Part shown: piece by piece, positions 8,723 through 15,872 of the stretch
Layout: every line of letters begins with the position of its first letter
Position numbering within the stretch: the stretch's first letter is position 1
Source of the DNA: Streptomonospora alba
Lineage (GTDB): Bacteria; Actinomycetota; Actinomycetes; Streptosporangiales; Streptosporangiaceae
Assembly: GCF_000826685.1 (NCBI RefSeq)
Contig: NZ_JROO01000017.1
Coordinates: 45,630 to 109,629, forward strand
Direction: 5' to 3'
Length of the DNA stretch: 64,000 nucleotides
Translations under genes and position numbers: made by a program
The notes under the pieces: model-generated
Databases searched by the model: none
What the model saw: the letters and a program-made list of their open reading frames with translations, nothing else
What the model was told of the DNA's origin: nothing

Positions 8723-9070
8723 CTAGGAACCGCCCGAAGGCGGTCGCCTGCCGGCGGGGCCGGCGGCGTCCCCCTGCCCGCTCACCGCGGAGGCGCCGAG
8801 GTCGGTCGGCGCCTCCTCACGGTGCTGCGGACACAGGTGGTCGCCCGTCATGCGCGCCCGCACGCAGCGGGGTGCAGCGCATCGGTGTTCTGCGAGTCGT
8901 GAGCGGAAGGTGCGGATGTGGTTGGTGCAGTGGCGCTCGGCCGGCTCCGTAAGCTCGATGCAGTCGCCCACCGAGCACACCCGGGACCCGTTGAGCCACC
9001 GCGACAGGCGAATCCACCGCGGGACAGCGGACCGGGGATCGGGAACTGGGACAGGGTTCTCGTCTCCCAT
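8723..9070 (-). CDS. Small protein with two Cys/His zinc-ribbon-like repeats
   Basis: It has 115 residues. Two similar units, CSVGDCIELTEPAERHCTNH and CAAPRCVRARMTGDHLCPQH, each show C-x4-C-x(n)-C-x2-H, a plausible tandem zinc-binding arrangement. The C-terminal 30 residues are low complexity. ATG 9070 has GGAGG immediately upstream. Such short Cys/His repeats are frequent in actinobacterial small proteins and phage proteins, often without known role. It lies beside the tRNA-Pro integration hotspot and may be part of an older insertion. Confidence 0.55.
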   Translation of the reverse strand: MGDENPVPVPDPRSAVPRWIRLSRWLNGSRVCSVGDCIELTEPAERHCTNHIRTFRSRLAEHRCAAPRCVRARMTGDHLCPQHREEAPTDLGASAVSGQGDAAGPAGRRPPSGGS

Positions 9071-9262
9071 GCCTCCAAGGTGCGTACGGTCTTCTGCTCC
9101 GGCAACCCCGAAGGCCGCTCCCGGCCGATCTCCCTAGAGAGGTTTGCCCGTCTCCGTTTCCCGGCACCTCGCCTCATCATCCCCGCGAACCCCGGCCCCC
9201 ACCGCCGCCGCAAGCGTGTGCGAGCACTCCCGCACGTCCGCTAGACTGTCGAGCGGCGCAGA

Positions 9263-9337
<75 letters not shown>

Positions 9338-9352
9338 CACATAGTTGCAGGT

Positions 9353-9390
9353 CAAGGGCCTGATCACGAAGACTCGTGATCAGGCCCTTG
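9353..9390 (+). terminator. Terminator supplied by the element behind tRNA-Pro
   Basis: A perfect 17-bp stem (left arm 9353-9369, right arm 9374-9390) with a 4-nt loop AGAC lies 14 bp after the encoded CCA. It is inside the element, so it replaces the native terminator that was pushed to the far side of attR. Confidence 0.8.
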
Positions 9391-9396
9391 GTCGTT

Positions 9397-9414
9397 TGAC
9401 CGTGATCTGACCGT
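9397..9414 (+). repeat. Possible integrase arm-type site, left
   Basis: TGACCGTGATCTGACCGT contains two TGACCGT heptamers 11 bp apart. A copy with one mismatch (TGACCGTGATTTGACCGT) occurs at 19814-19831, just upstream of the integrase start. Paired repeats near both ends fit integrase or excisionase binding sites. Confidence 0.5.
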
Positions 9415-9469
9415 GGAACTGGGCACGATCAGGCGGCCGTGACCGTTCAGATCCGGCCCTTGGCGGCCG

Positions 9470-9517
9470 TCACCGGTCATCGCCGGTAGCCCGCAACAGT
9501 CGCAGCAGGTCGGTACT
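9470..9517 (-). pseudogene. Relic of an excisionase C-terminus
   Basis: Read on the minus strand it encodes DLLRLLRATGDDR and a stop, matching the C-terminal DLLRLLRATDDYR of the intact excisionase-like gene at 11809-12021. Homology fades upstream of Ser-Thr-Asp and an in-frame TAA follows, so only the tail survives. It marks the left edge of the AT-rich cassette. Confidence 0.65.
9484..9511. repeat. 28-bp direct repeat flanking the defence cassette, left copy
   Basis: Identical over 28 bp to 11823-11850, which lies inside the intact excisionase gene. The two copies bracket the AT-rich DUF4062/macro cassette, implying that the cassette arrived by recombination between two related elements or was inserted with duplication of the excisionase tail. 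Confidence 0.8.
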
Positions 9518-9662
9518 TTAGAAGCGGTCTCGGGCGATCCCAACGAGGCGATCCTCGCCGACATGGATGATCCCTGCGGCTGTCGTGTCATCGGTCAAGC
9601 CCGTATGTGGACTGCGTTCGGGCGACGCGCAAGGGAGCCTATTCATCCTATTATCCTAGGAG

Positions 9663-9679
9663 TCCCACGTTACGTGGGA
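9663..9679. promoter_or_regulatory. Perfect palindrome upstream of the DUF4062 gene
   Basis: TCCCACGTTACGTGGGA is an 8-bp perfect inverted repeat around one T, about 70 bp upstream of the DUF4062 start, in an AT-rich leader. It could be an operator or a short hairpin. No regulator is obviously paired with it. Confidence 0.4.
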
Positions 9680-9748
9680 ATGTAATTCATCCTTACGGAA
9701 GTGCGGATTTTAGGCGTCAGGTCGTGGTGATTTCGCTAGGATGGCGTA

Positions 9749-10903
9749 ATGATCGTCTTCATCTCATCCGTGCGTCGTGGATTGGAAGCAGAGCGCGACC
9801 ATCTCCCTGCTCTTTTGAGGGTGACGGGATACGAGCCAACTGTCTTTGAAGATTTCACAGCTCAAAATTCTCCCAGTCGAGATGCAGTTGTGACGGCAGC
9901 GCGAAGCGCCGATGTAGTGGTTCTGCTGCTCGGTGAGTATTACGGGGATCCGCTTCCGGACTCTGGAGTAGCTACGACGGAGGAAGAATTCCGTGTTGCC
10001 AAGCAACAAAATATTCCTATCCTTGTTTTCCGGAAATCAAATATAACCCCCGAAGAGAAGCAATCCGAATTTATTCGCAGAGTCGGCGACTATGTTGGAG
10101 GGCGATTCTGGAAAGAGTTTAACAACGAGGCTGAATTGGGTGTCGCTGTGGTCAATGCCCTGAAATTAGTAGAAGAGAAAAGTGCTCCTCTTGAATGGAT
10201 GCCAGCGGCAACCCCCGATCAAGTCCGATGGCGATCCGAGAGGTCATATTTTTCGAATATGCGCTATGGGAGTGCAAGTCCAACCTTAGAGGCGCATCTT
10301 CTTTCGTCGGGAAATAACAGTTCCCTTCCCGTCAGTACTCTTGAGAATATTAAGAACCAAATGGTCCGGTCCGCACGAGAGATCGGGCTCTTTCTAGACA
10401 CAGCGGGCGTGAGAGTGGAGAACGACGCACGCTCTGCTTGGGCATTCAGTTTTCCTGAAGAGGATCGACAGTCTTATGCCTTTGACCGCGTGCAGCATGG
10501 AGGACCCAGTGGGCTAGCGATTGACCGGACAGGAAGTGTGATTACTTTCAAAACCTTGCCTCGGGACGCCCTTGGAACCCTGGTCAATAAAGAATCATTG
10601 CAAAACGAATTGAAAATTCTGCTTCAATTGGCGGTTGAGCTTGCTCCATCGGGAGTCTCTTATGTAGTTCCAGCCGCTGGCATCGAGCCTTCCGAATTTT
10701 TGATGGAGGGTGATCCTGAGAAATTGGGGAGAACTAGTGGAAGCATGGGCATATCCGGTAGCGCTCCGATTCGGGCACAGCCCGACGATGCCGTTCCTAG
10801 AACTGCATTTCCGGCGGCTGCTCCAGAGGTTGCGGGAGAAATGGCATCGCGATTGATCGCTGACCTTCGCTCTCGGAATTCTCCCTACAGCGACTTTAGG
10901 TAA
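9749..10903 (+). CDS. DUF4062 (TIR-like) protein, putative sensor of a Thoeris-like defence pair
   Basis: It has 384 residues. Residues 1-140 form a DUF4062 domain: MIVFISSVRRGLEAERDHL, then ADVVVLLLGEYYG at 54-66 and TTEEEF at 76-81. This flavodoxin-like fold is related to TIR and nucleoside deoxyribosyltransferase domains; E80 (or E78) sits where the family keeps its conserved Glu. The remaining 240 residues are of unrecognised type and may sense the trigger. AGGA lies 8 nt before ATG 9749. Its 3' end overlaps by 19 bp the convergent gene for a ThsA-like macro protein. I infer it makes an ADP-ribose-type signal when phage is sensed; that activity is not shown. G+C and codon use are clearly lower than in neighbours, indicating transfer. 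Confidence 0.85.
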   Translation: MIVFISSVRRGLEAERDHLPALLRVTGYEPTVFEDFTAQNSPSRDAVVTAARSADVVVLLLGEYYGDPLPDSGVATTEEEFRVAKQQNIPILVFRKSNITPEEKQSEFIRRVGDYVGGRFWKEFNNEAELGVAVVNALKLVEEKSAPLEWMPAATPDQVRWRSERSYFSNMRYGSASPTLEAHLLSSGNNSSLPVSTLENIKNQMVRSAREIGLFLDTAGVRVENDARSAWAFSFPEEDRQSYAFDRVQHGGPSGLAIDRTGSVITFKTLPRDALGTLVNKESLQNELKILLQLAVELAPSGVSYVVPAAGIEPSEFLMEGDPEKLGRTSGSMGISGSAPIRAQPDDAVPRTAFPAAAPEVAGEMASRLIADLRSRNSPYSDFR

Positions 10904-11754
10904 GCGGAAATTTCGAACATATCGATTTTCTCATAGTCGCTTGGGTTGATTGTGACGATGAGTTCTCGACATATAGGTTCCTGTCGTGAGCTAACCACGA
11001 AAGAGAATAGAATCATTTTAAGCGCATTCTCCTTGCTGAGGGGGTTGATGCGTGCGTATTCTGTCCCCATTAATGGGATGGCGAGTTTCTCGCGTTTTCC
11101 ATGTTTGTGCATTGCTTGCCATGTGCTGTTGAGGGCATGCCAGATATCGTCAACCGAACCGCGTGCGATCAGGTCATTTCCCATTTTGGTGTACGCGACC
11201 GCGAATATATGCCTTGATGGAGGGCCTATGATCGCGACAGTTCCTAGGGGGTAGCGTTTCAGCTTACCTTTTTTTGCCTCCTGAGACTCGATGCTCTCGG
11301 GGGAAACATTGCGGAGAGTCGCGGCCAGTTCTCGGTCGAGGCGTGGGCGATCCCCTTCGTATACACGTGCCAGCAGCTGTCCAACTATGCTCCTTTTGTT
11401 GATGACTAGGTTATCTGCTGTATCCGTGTCGAATGTGTCGCTAACTCCTACCGCAATGTGTGCGTCTTGCTCGAATAGGTCACCCACCGTAATTCGAACC
11501 GTCATTTCTGGTTGATTGAATTCTTGGCTAATGTTCATACTCGGCCAGGCACGGGATGTGCCATATAGTAGAGAGCTTGCCCCGATAGTTGTGGCGACCC
11601 AACCTGGATAGGGAAAACCATTCGGAGGCGCCCAAAGCGCCCCCACGAGCTGTATTAGGGCTGACAATAGTCCAAATGAAGCCATAAAATGAAGCACGAA
11701 TAGGCGCCAGAACCTTATTTTCTTGGCGGCCGTACGAGCAGTGGCCAAGTGCAT
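10885..11754 (-). CDS. Two-TM ThsA-type macro-domain protein (DUF6430), putative membrane effector
   Basis: From ATG 11754 it is 289 residues; GTG 11796 gives 14 more. Two N-terminal membrane helices (about 16-40 and 51-67) precede a macro-like domain from about 85 to the end. The stretch VGDLFEQDAHIAVGVSDTFD, then DN and SIVGQLL, matches the nucleotide-binding edge of the ThsA macro family (GVSDTFDT, residues 103-110). TM-macro ThsA proteins are the effectors of type II Thoeris, activated by an ADP-ribose-derived signal to damage the membrane. The expected TIR-type ThsB is absent; the convergent neighbour is a DUF4062 protein instead. No Shine-Dalgarno is clear at either start. The sequence is AT-rich like its partner. 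Confidence 0.85.
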   Translation of the reverse strand: MHLATARTAAKKIRFWRLFVLHFMASFGLLSALIQLVGALWAPPNGFPYPGWVATTIGASSLLYGTSRAWPSMNISQEFNQPEMTVRITVGDLFEQDAHIAVGVSDTFDTDTADNLVINKRSIVGQLLARVYEGDRPRLDRELAATLRNVSPESIESQEAKKGKLKRYPLGTVAIIGPPSRHIFAVAYTKMGNDLIARGSVDDIWHALNSTWQAMHKHGKREKLAIPLMGTEYARINPLSKENALKMILFSFVVSSRQEPICRELIVTINPSDYEKIDMFEISAYLKSL

Positions 11755-11808
11755 AGTGATATGAGTACCAGGAAAGTTTCTGTCTCGACAGCCCACTTCA
11801 TCCGGACG

Positions 11809-12021
11809 TCAGCGGTAGTCGTCGGTAGCCCGCAACAGTCGCAGCAGGTCTGCCGTCGAGACGCGGTACTGCTCTCCGATGCGGATGACGTGGCACGGGA
11901 ACTCGCCTTGACGGGCGAGTTCGTACGCCTTGGTGCGCCCGATGCCGAGCATCCGGGCGGCCGTCATCAGGTCGATGGTCGGCGGCAGGGAGTTGAGTTC
12001 TTCGAGGGTGGGGACGGTCAC
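11809..12021 (-). CDS. Excisionase-like helix-turn-helix protein
   Basis: It has 70 residues with a MerR/excisionase-type HTH: IDLMTAARMLGIGRTKAYEL, then GEFPCHVIRIGEQYRVSTAD, the usual pattern of SinR/BldC-like Xis proteins. It would bend DNA at att sites and steer the integrase towards excision, and may also act as a repressor. Its ATG overlaps the stop of the replication-relaxation gene (12018), so the two are translationally coupled. Its 3' end carries the right copy of the 28-bp repeat that brackets the defence cassette. Confidence 0.85.
   Translation of the reverse strand: MTVPTLEELNSLPPTIDLMTAARMLGIGRTKAYELARQGEFPCHVIRIGEQYRVSTADLLRLLRATDDYR
11823..11850. repeat. 28-bp direct repeat flanking the defence cassette, right copy
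   Basis: Perfect match to 9484-9511. It lies within the last codons of the excisionase-like gene, so this copy is the functional one and the left copy is the relic. Confidence 0.8.
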
Positions 12022-12944
12022 GGAGCCTCCGATCGTGAGACAGCGGGCGGACGGCTGAGGGCCAGGTGCGCGAGGCGGCGCTGGGACGTGTCGCCAGTCA
12101 GGGGACTCCAGACAGCTTCCGCCGGTTCAGCGGTCTGGTCGCGGTGCGCAGTGGCGACAGGGACGCGGCGCGCGCTCTGGTGGCGCCCCAGAGTCGAGCG
12201 GGCGTTGCTCTCCCGCTTCGCCGTGGGGAAGGCGAACAGGACCCACGGCATGGAAGAGCCAAGGTCATCTGCCAGCCCTTCATAGCGGACGAGCTTGTCA
12301 CGGAGCCGCTTGAGCGGTTCGGTTCCGGTATCGACCTCCACCAGGAACCGCACTCGGTATTCATCCTCGTGCCAGATTCCGAGCCCGTCAGGCCGCACCA
12401 GGGATGCCTTCCAAGCCGCATAGCCGAAGTTCATGGTCAGGCTGTCGGCGACCCATTGGGCACTGCCGGCCTCGTTCCACCAGGTGCGCAGTTCGCAGCG
12501 GCCATCGCTGGTGCGTGCGGTGCCCAGCAGCGCCGTGAAGAACCCGTTGACGGTCACCAGGTGATCCAGATGGCTGCTGTGTGCAATGGCGAGTTGGCGG
12601 TCGCGGCGAAACCGCGAAGCGTGGGCAAGCGCGTCCTCGCTGCCCGTGCGGGCAGCGCGCACGATGGCGCCCATCGTGTCGAGCACGTAATGCCAGGGAG
12701 CGGATCCGCGCTCCGGGCGTGGGCGGAACCGCGCCACTACGCCGAGACCGTGCAGCGTGGCCATGCGATGGCGTGCGGCGACCACACTGTCAAAGGCAGC
12801 AGCCTGAATATGGTCGGTAGTGAGAACACGGTGGTAATCAAGTAGGTCGAGCACATGATGGTCGCGATCAGTCAACCGAGGGGACAGATCCCGCAACCGC
12901 CGCCCTTGAGTCTTAGTTAATGCCTGTCGGCTTCCCTGCCCCAT
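12018..12944 (-). CDS. Replication-relaxation family protein
   Basis: From ATG 12944 it has 308 residues. An N-terminal winged helix (LTDRDHHVLDLLDYHRVLTT, then HRMATLHGLGVVARFRP) is followed by a beta-rich region with HLDHLVTVNGFFTAL and VRFLVEVDTGTEPLKRLRDK. This is the layout of Replic_Relax proteins found in actinomycete plasmids and integrative elements, where they are linked to replication initiation or nicking control. The open frame reaches 13163, but the extra 73 residues look non-native. The gene lies directly upstream of the excisionase and shares its transcript. Confidence 0.75.
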   Translation of the reverse strand: MGQGSRQALTKTQGRRLRDLSPRLTDRDHHVLDLLDYHRVLTTDHIQAAAFDSVVAARHRMATLHGLGVVARFRPRPERGSAPWHYVLDTMGAIVRAARTGSEDALAHASRFRRDRQLAIAHSSHLDHLVTVNGFFTALLGTARTSDGRCELRTWWNEAGSAQWVADSLTMNFGYAAWKASLVRPDGLGIWHEDEYRVRFLVEVDTGTEPLKRLRDKLVRYEGLADDLGSSMPWVLFAFPTAKRESNARSTLGRHQSARRVPVATAHRDQTAEPAEAVWSPLTGDTSQRRLAHLALSRPPAVSRSEAP

Positions 12945-13355
12945 AAGAATCTGTTCACCACCTCCACAGGTGGGGCAGTCGCAGCCAACACTGCAGGAGC
13001 CCTTGCCCCGCCCCACCAGGGCGAAGGCATCTTGTTGCCCCGATTGCTGAGAGCAGTAGCCCCGCTGGCGGGGGCGGTGGTGGACCCGGCGATGTAGGCA
13101 GCGAGCAGCACGCACCCGATTCGCGATTTCGGAACTGGCTTGGGCACACAACCCGTTTATCACCGGATAGGCGAAGGATGTCGAGGAACAGCCGACTGCG
13201 CCATGGGGGAGGCCGTGGCCTACTCTCGCGGAGATTTATGTCCTGCGGTGACGCGGCGTTTTCGCAGTTCGTGTGAATCTTCTGAGACTGGGAGTAAGAC
13301 TAACTCCGAGGTTACGCGAGTGTCACCCACAGCTAGACGGGATCCATACAGGCAC
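12945..13355. other. 411-bp interval with one doubtful small ORF
   Basis: No convincing gene. A minus-strand GTG ORF at 12917-13147 would give a 76-residue protein with a short hydrophobic stretch (IGCVLLAAYIAGSTTAPASG), overlapping the start of the replication-relaxation gene. It might be a small plasmid-type membrane protein, but has no clear ribosome site. The promoter for the minus-strand xis unit should be here. Confidence 0.3.
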
Positions 13356-14561
13356 TCACTGTACCTGTTGGCCGTCGTCAACACACAGCTCTTGGTAAGC
13401 CTCCCGCAGTGGAAGCGCCCCCTTCGGATTGCGTGCCTCAATCGCTCGGATTACTTCCTGGACTCGCCAATAGTTTGAGGGAACCAGGCGGCCTGAGGTG
13501 ACAGCTTCAAAAGCGAACAGCCCTGCCTCGTCTTCCTTTCCTCTTGAAATGAGAGCAAGAGAGAGATCGATTCGCGCGGAGGCTGCCCTACGGGGACGCG
13601 GCGGCCCGTTTTCGTTGGACTCCAAGCGCTCAAGAACTATGCGCGCGTAGCGTTCCGCCGCCGGATCACCAAGCCATGAGAGCGTTGTAGCAATGTACGC
13701 TTCCGCCTTAGCCGGATCATACCTGAAGTGATGCTCCGGGCGTTCAGGAGCGGGCAGTGGCTCAACGAGTTTCTCAACCTGCTGTAGAACTCTGTAGGTC
13801 TCTTGGCTGTCTCCGATCCGTGCCCACGCTCGCCCCTCCTGAGCGCTGGCCTGGATGAACGCGCTCCCGGTGCGCGGTGCGAGTTGCTGGGCTCCTTGCG
13901 AGAGCGTTATGGCGCGTCGGTAGTCGCCATCCGTCAAGGATTGCCATGCCTGCGTTTCCAGGCACCAACCCGAGAGTTCCGCATCATTCGTAATCTGGGA
14001 GATCTTGGCCGAGGCATTCAAACGCGCTTCTGATGCCGACCAGTACTGAAGGTCGATCGCGCATGTCGCCGCAAGCAGGGAAAGCCAACCGCAGATATCG
14101 AGGAGCCTGCGATGTTCGTCCAGTGTCATTCGGCGACCAGTAAGGCTTGAAGCATAGTCGAGATGGCGGCGAACACGGCCGAGAAGCACTGCCGGAGGTG
14201 TGCCCGGATAGCCGATGGCCAATTCGTCAACAGCCATTTCGAGGCGCTCAAGCGTTGAATCGCCGACGTCACTCGCGGTCAGAACTCGGGACAGGTCCCA
14301 TGCGGCCGACTCCTCATCGGATTCGATCCCGTCACTCAGAGGGGGAGCGACGCCGCTGCCCCCTCCGTAGGCGGACCTCAACGCACCGCCGGCACCAACG
14401 AAGTCGTCAAAGGCTTCCACGAACTTTGCGGAGGGCTGTTGCCGACCGTTCAAGATGCGCGACACGTGTGACGGGTCGTACTTGAGCGCACGCGCCGCGG
14501 CCCTCATGGAGACGCCCTTGGCTTCCAGTGCTTCTCGGGCGCGCCTGGCGAAGTCGGCCAT
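13356..14561 (-). CDS. XRE-family regulator with TPR-like helical domain
   Basis: It has 401 residues. The first 65 form a Cro/C1-type HTH (VSMRAAARALKYDPSHVSRI, then LNGRQQPS). The rest is all-alpha with TPR-like repeats (about 150-390). It resembles actinomycete XRE regulators with tetratricopeptide C-terminal parts that often sense a small signal or peptide. ATG 14561 starts it; the 210-bp divergent region to 14775 should carry its promoter and that of the plus-strand operon. It is a likely repressor of the element's cargo or transfer genes. G+C is intermediate. Confidence 0.8.
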   Translation of the reverse strand: MADFARRAREALEAKGVSMRAAARALKYDPSHVSRILNGRQQPSAKFVEAFDDFVGAGGALRSAYGGGSGVAPPLSDGIESDEESAAWDLSRVLTASDVGDSTLERLEMAVDELAIGYPGTPPAVLLGRVRRHLDYASSLTGRRMTLDEHRRLLDICGWLSLLAATCAIDLQYWSASEARLNASAKISQITNDAELSGWCLETQAWQSLTDGDYRRAITLSQGAQQLAPRTGSAFIQASAQEGRAWARIGDSQETYRVLQQVEKLVEPLPAPERPEHHFRYDPAKAEAYIATTLSWLGDPAAERYARIVLERLESNENGPPRPRRAASARIDLSLALISRGKEDEAGLFAFEAVTSGRLVPSNYWRVQEVIRAIEARNPKGALPLREAYQELCVDDGQQVQ

Positions 14562-14774
14562 ATCGGGCCTCCCGCAAGCTGTTGACCGTTGCGCATCAGC
14601 CTAGTCAACAGCCGTCCACTAGTGCGCGGGGTCCCGAGTACCAAGCATGGATAACGCCATTCCTCGCAGCACTCGCACCGCGAGCTGACGGGGAGGCAGG
14701 CGGCGGCCCTGACCGGCGTAGGCAGCACCGACCAGGGCCTTGGTTCCCACCTGAGAAAGGCAGGCAAGAACCCG

Positions 14775-14879
14775 ATGAGCAACGCTACCGCTGCGCCCGT
14801 CGTCCGATACACGCGCAGAGCTAGGGCCGCGCGGATCCGCCCCTACGTCCTGGCACTTGCGCAGGTGATGCCCCAATGA
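14775..14879 (+). CDS. 34-residue basic peptide, coupled to the ATP-binding gene
   Basis: The frame runs from ATG 14775 to the TGA at 14877-14879 and overlaps the next ATG by 4 bp (ATGA). The peptide is Arg-rich in the middle (VRYTRRARAARIRP) and neutral at its ends. A weak AAGG/CAGG lies upstream. The overlap suggests translational coupling, but the small size makes this a tentative call; it may be a leader peptide. Confidence 0.4.
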   Translation: MSNATAAPVVRYTRRARAARIRPYVLALAQVMPQ

Positions 14880-15331
14880 CGATCTGCACAACCCGACTGG
14901 TCGGCCACCGCTCCAACGTCGCGGTGGCGCGCCGGTTCGTAGAGACAGCTCTTGAAGTCGTGCCCGAGCCGACGCCTCCTGCTGATGTCGCCGAAGTCGC
15001 GTCCTTGATGGTGTCGGAGTTGGTCACGAACGCCGTGCGCCACACCCACAGCGGGACCGCTGGCGGCACGTTCAGGCTCACCCTCGCTGTCAGCGATGGC
15101 GGCATGCGTGTCGAGGTGCGTTCCGGTCCGCCACGGGCGCCGGGCGACAGCCCGCGCCTATGCCACGTCCCCGATACCGCAGAGGCGGGACGCGGTTTGG
15201 CACTCGTGGACATGTTGGCCACCGAGTGGGGAGTCCTGCCGACAGGCGGAGACGGCGTGTACTTCTTGCTCAAGTGGTCTGCCGAAGCGGAAAGCGGCAT
15301 CGCCTCTGTTCCGGTGCCGAGTCTCGCCTAA
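14876..15331 (+). CDS. RsbW-like ATP-binding protein
   Basis: It has 151 residues forming a GHKL ATPase domain. The N box is intact (SELVTNAVRHTHSG), and the G1/G2 regions are RGLALVDMLATEWG and GGDGVYFLL. Actinomycetes have many such short anti-sigma-type kinases, commonly encoded next to XRE regulators, where they help control development genes. Here it precedes an XRE gene on the same strand. The partner sigma or anti-anti-sigma factor is not in the element. Confidence 0.8.
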   Translation: MTICTTRLVGHRSNVAVARRFVETALEVVPEPTPPADVAEVASLMVSELVTNAVRHTHSGTAGGTFRLTLAVSDGGMRVEVRSGPPRAPGDSPRLCHVPDTAEAGRGLALVDMLATEWGVLPTGGDGVYFLLKWSAEAESGIASVPVPSLA

Positions 15332-15462
15332 CGGCGTCTCGCGCACGGTCGTTGCGCTGCCGTCCCGGCCACGGCGGCGCAACGGCACCTCCGTCCCCGA
15401 GCACTTCCGGTACGACATCTGATGCACAAGGACAGGCCATCAACGAGATCGACGACGAACTC

Positions 15463-15840
15463 ATGGCGATCCAACGCCGGGTAGCCGTACGCATCCGCAC
15501 TTATCGCCGACGCCGAGGAAAGTCGCAGGAGGTCATCGCGGGACTGACCGGCCTCAACACCGAGTATTTCGGCCAGATCGAACGCGGACGGCGCACGCCG
15601 AGCCTGCCCGTGCTGGAGATGATTGCTCGCGCCTTGGAAGTCTCCCTCACCGCCCTCGTTGCGCACGATCCCGATGAGCAGCCTCCACCGATACCGCCGC
15701 TGCCACCGTCCGACGTCGGCGAGGTCTTGGCGTGGGTCGTACGACGCCCCAGCGGAGCGATAGCTGTCCTGCCGCGCAGGAGGGTGAGGCTTACCTCCGA
15801 CCCTGCGCACCCCGCGAAAGGTCGACATCTCTCGGCCTGA
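15463..15840 (+). CDS. XRE-family transcriptional regulator
   Basis: From ATG 15463 it has 125 residues. A Cro/C1 HTH fills 5-65: RIRTYRRRRGKSQEVIAGL, then LNTEYFGQIERGRRTPSLP and MIARALEVSLTALV. The last 45 residues are Pro-rich then basic. The frame is open to 15160, but no better start lies between. It is placed right before the radical SAM operon (32 bp) and probably controls it. Confidence 0.75.
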   Translation: MAIQRRVAVRIRTYRRRRGKSQEVIAGLTGLNTEYFGQIERGRRTPSLPVLEMIARALEVSLTALVAHDPDEQPPPIPPLPPSDVGEVLAWVVRRPSGAIAVLPRRRVRLTSDPAHPAKGRHLSA

Positions 15841-15872
15841 AGCCGCCGGCCAACCGAAGAAAGGACGCCGAC

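Noticed and set aside
10885..11754. Calling the pair a standard type II Thoeris
   Set aside because: The ThsB TIR protein is missing; its place is taken by a DUF4062 protein, so only a Thoeris-like label is justified.
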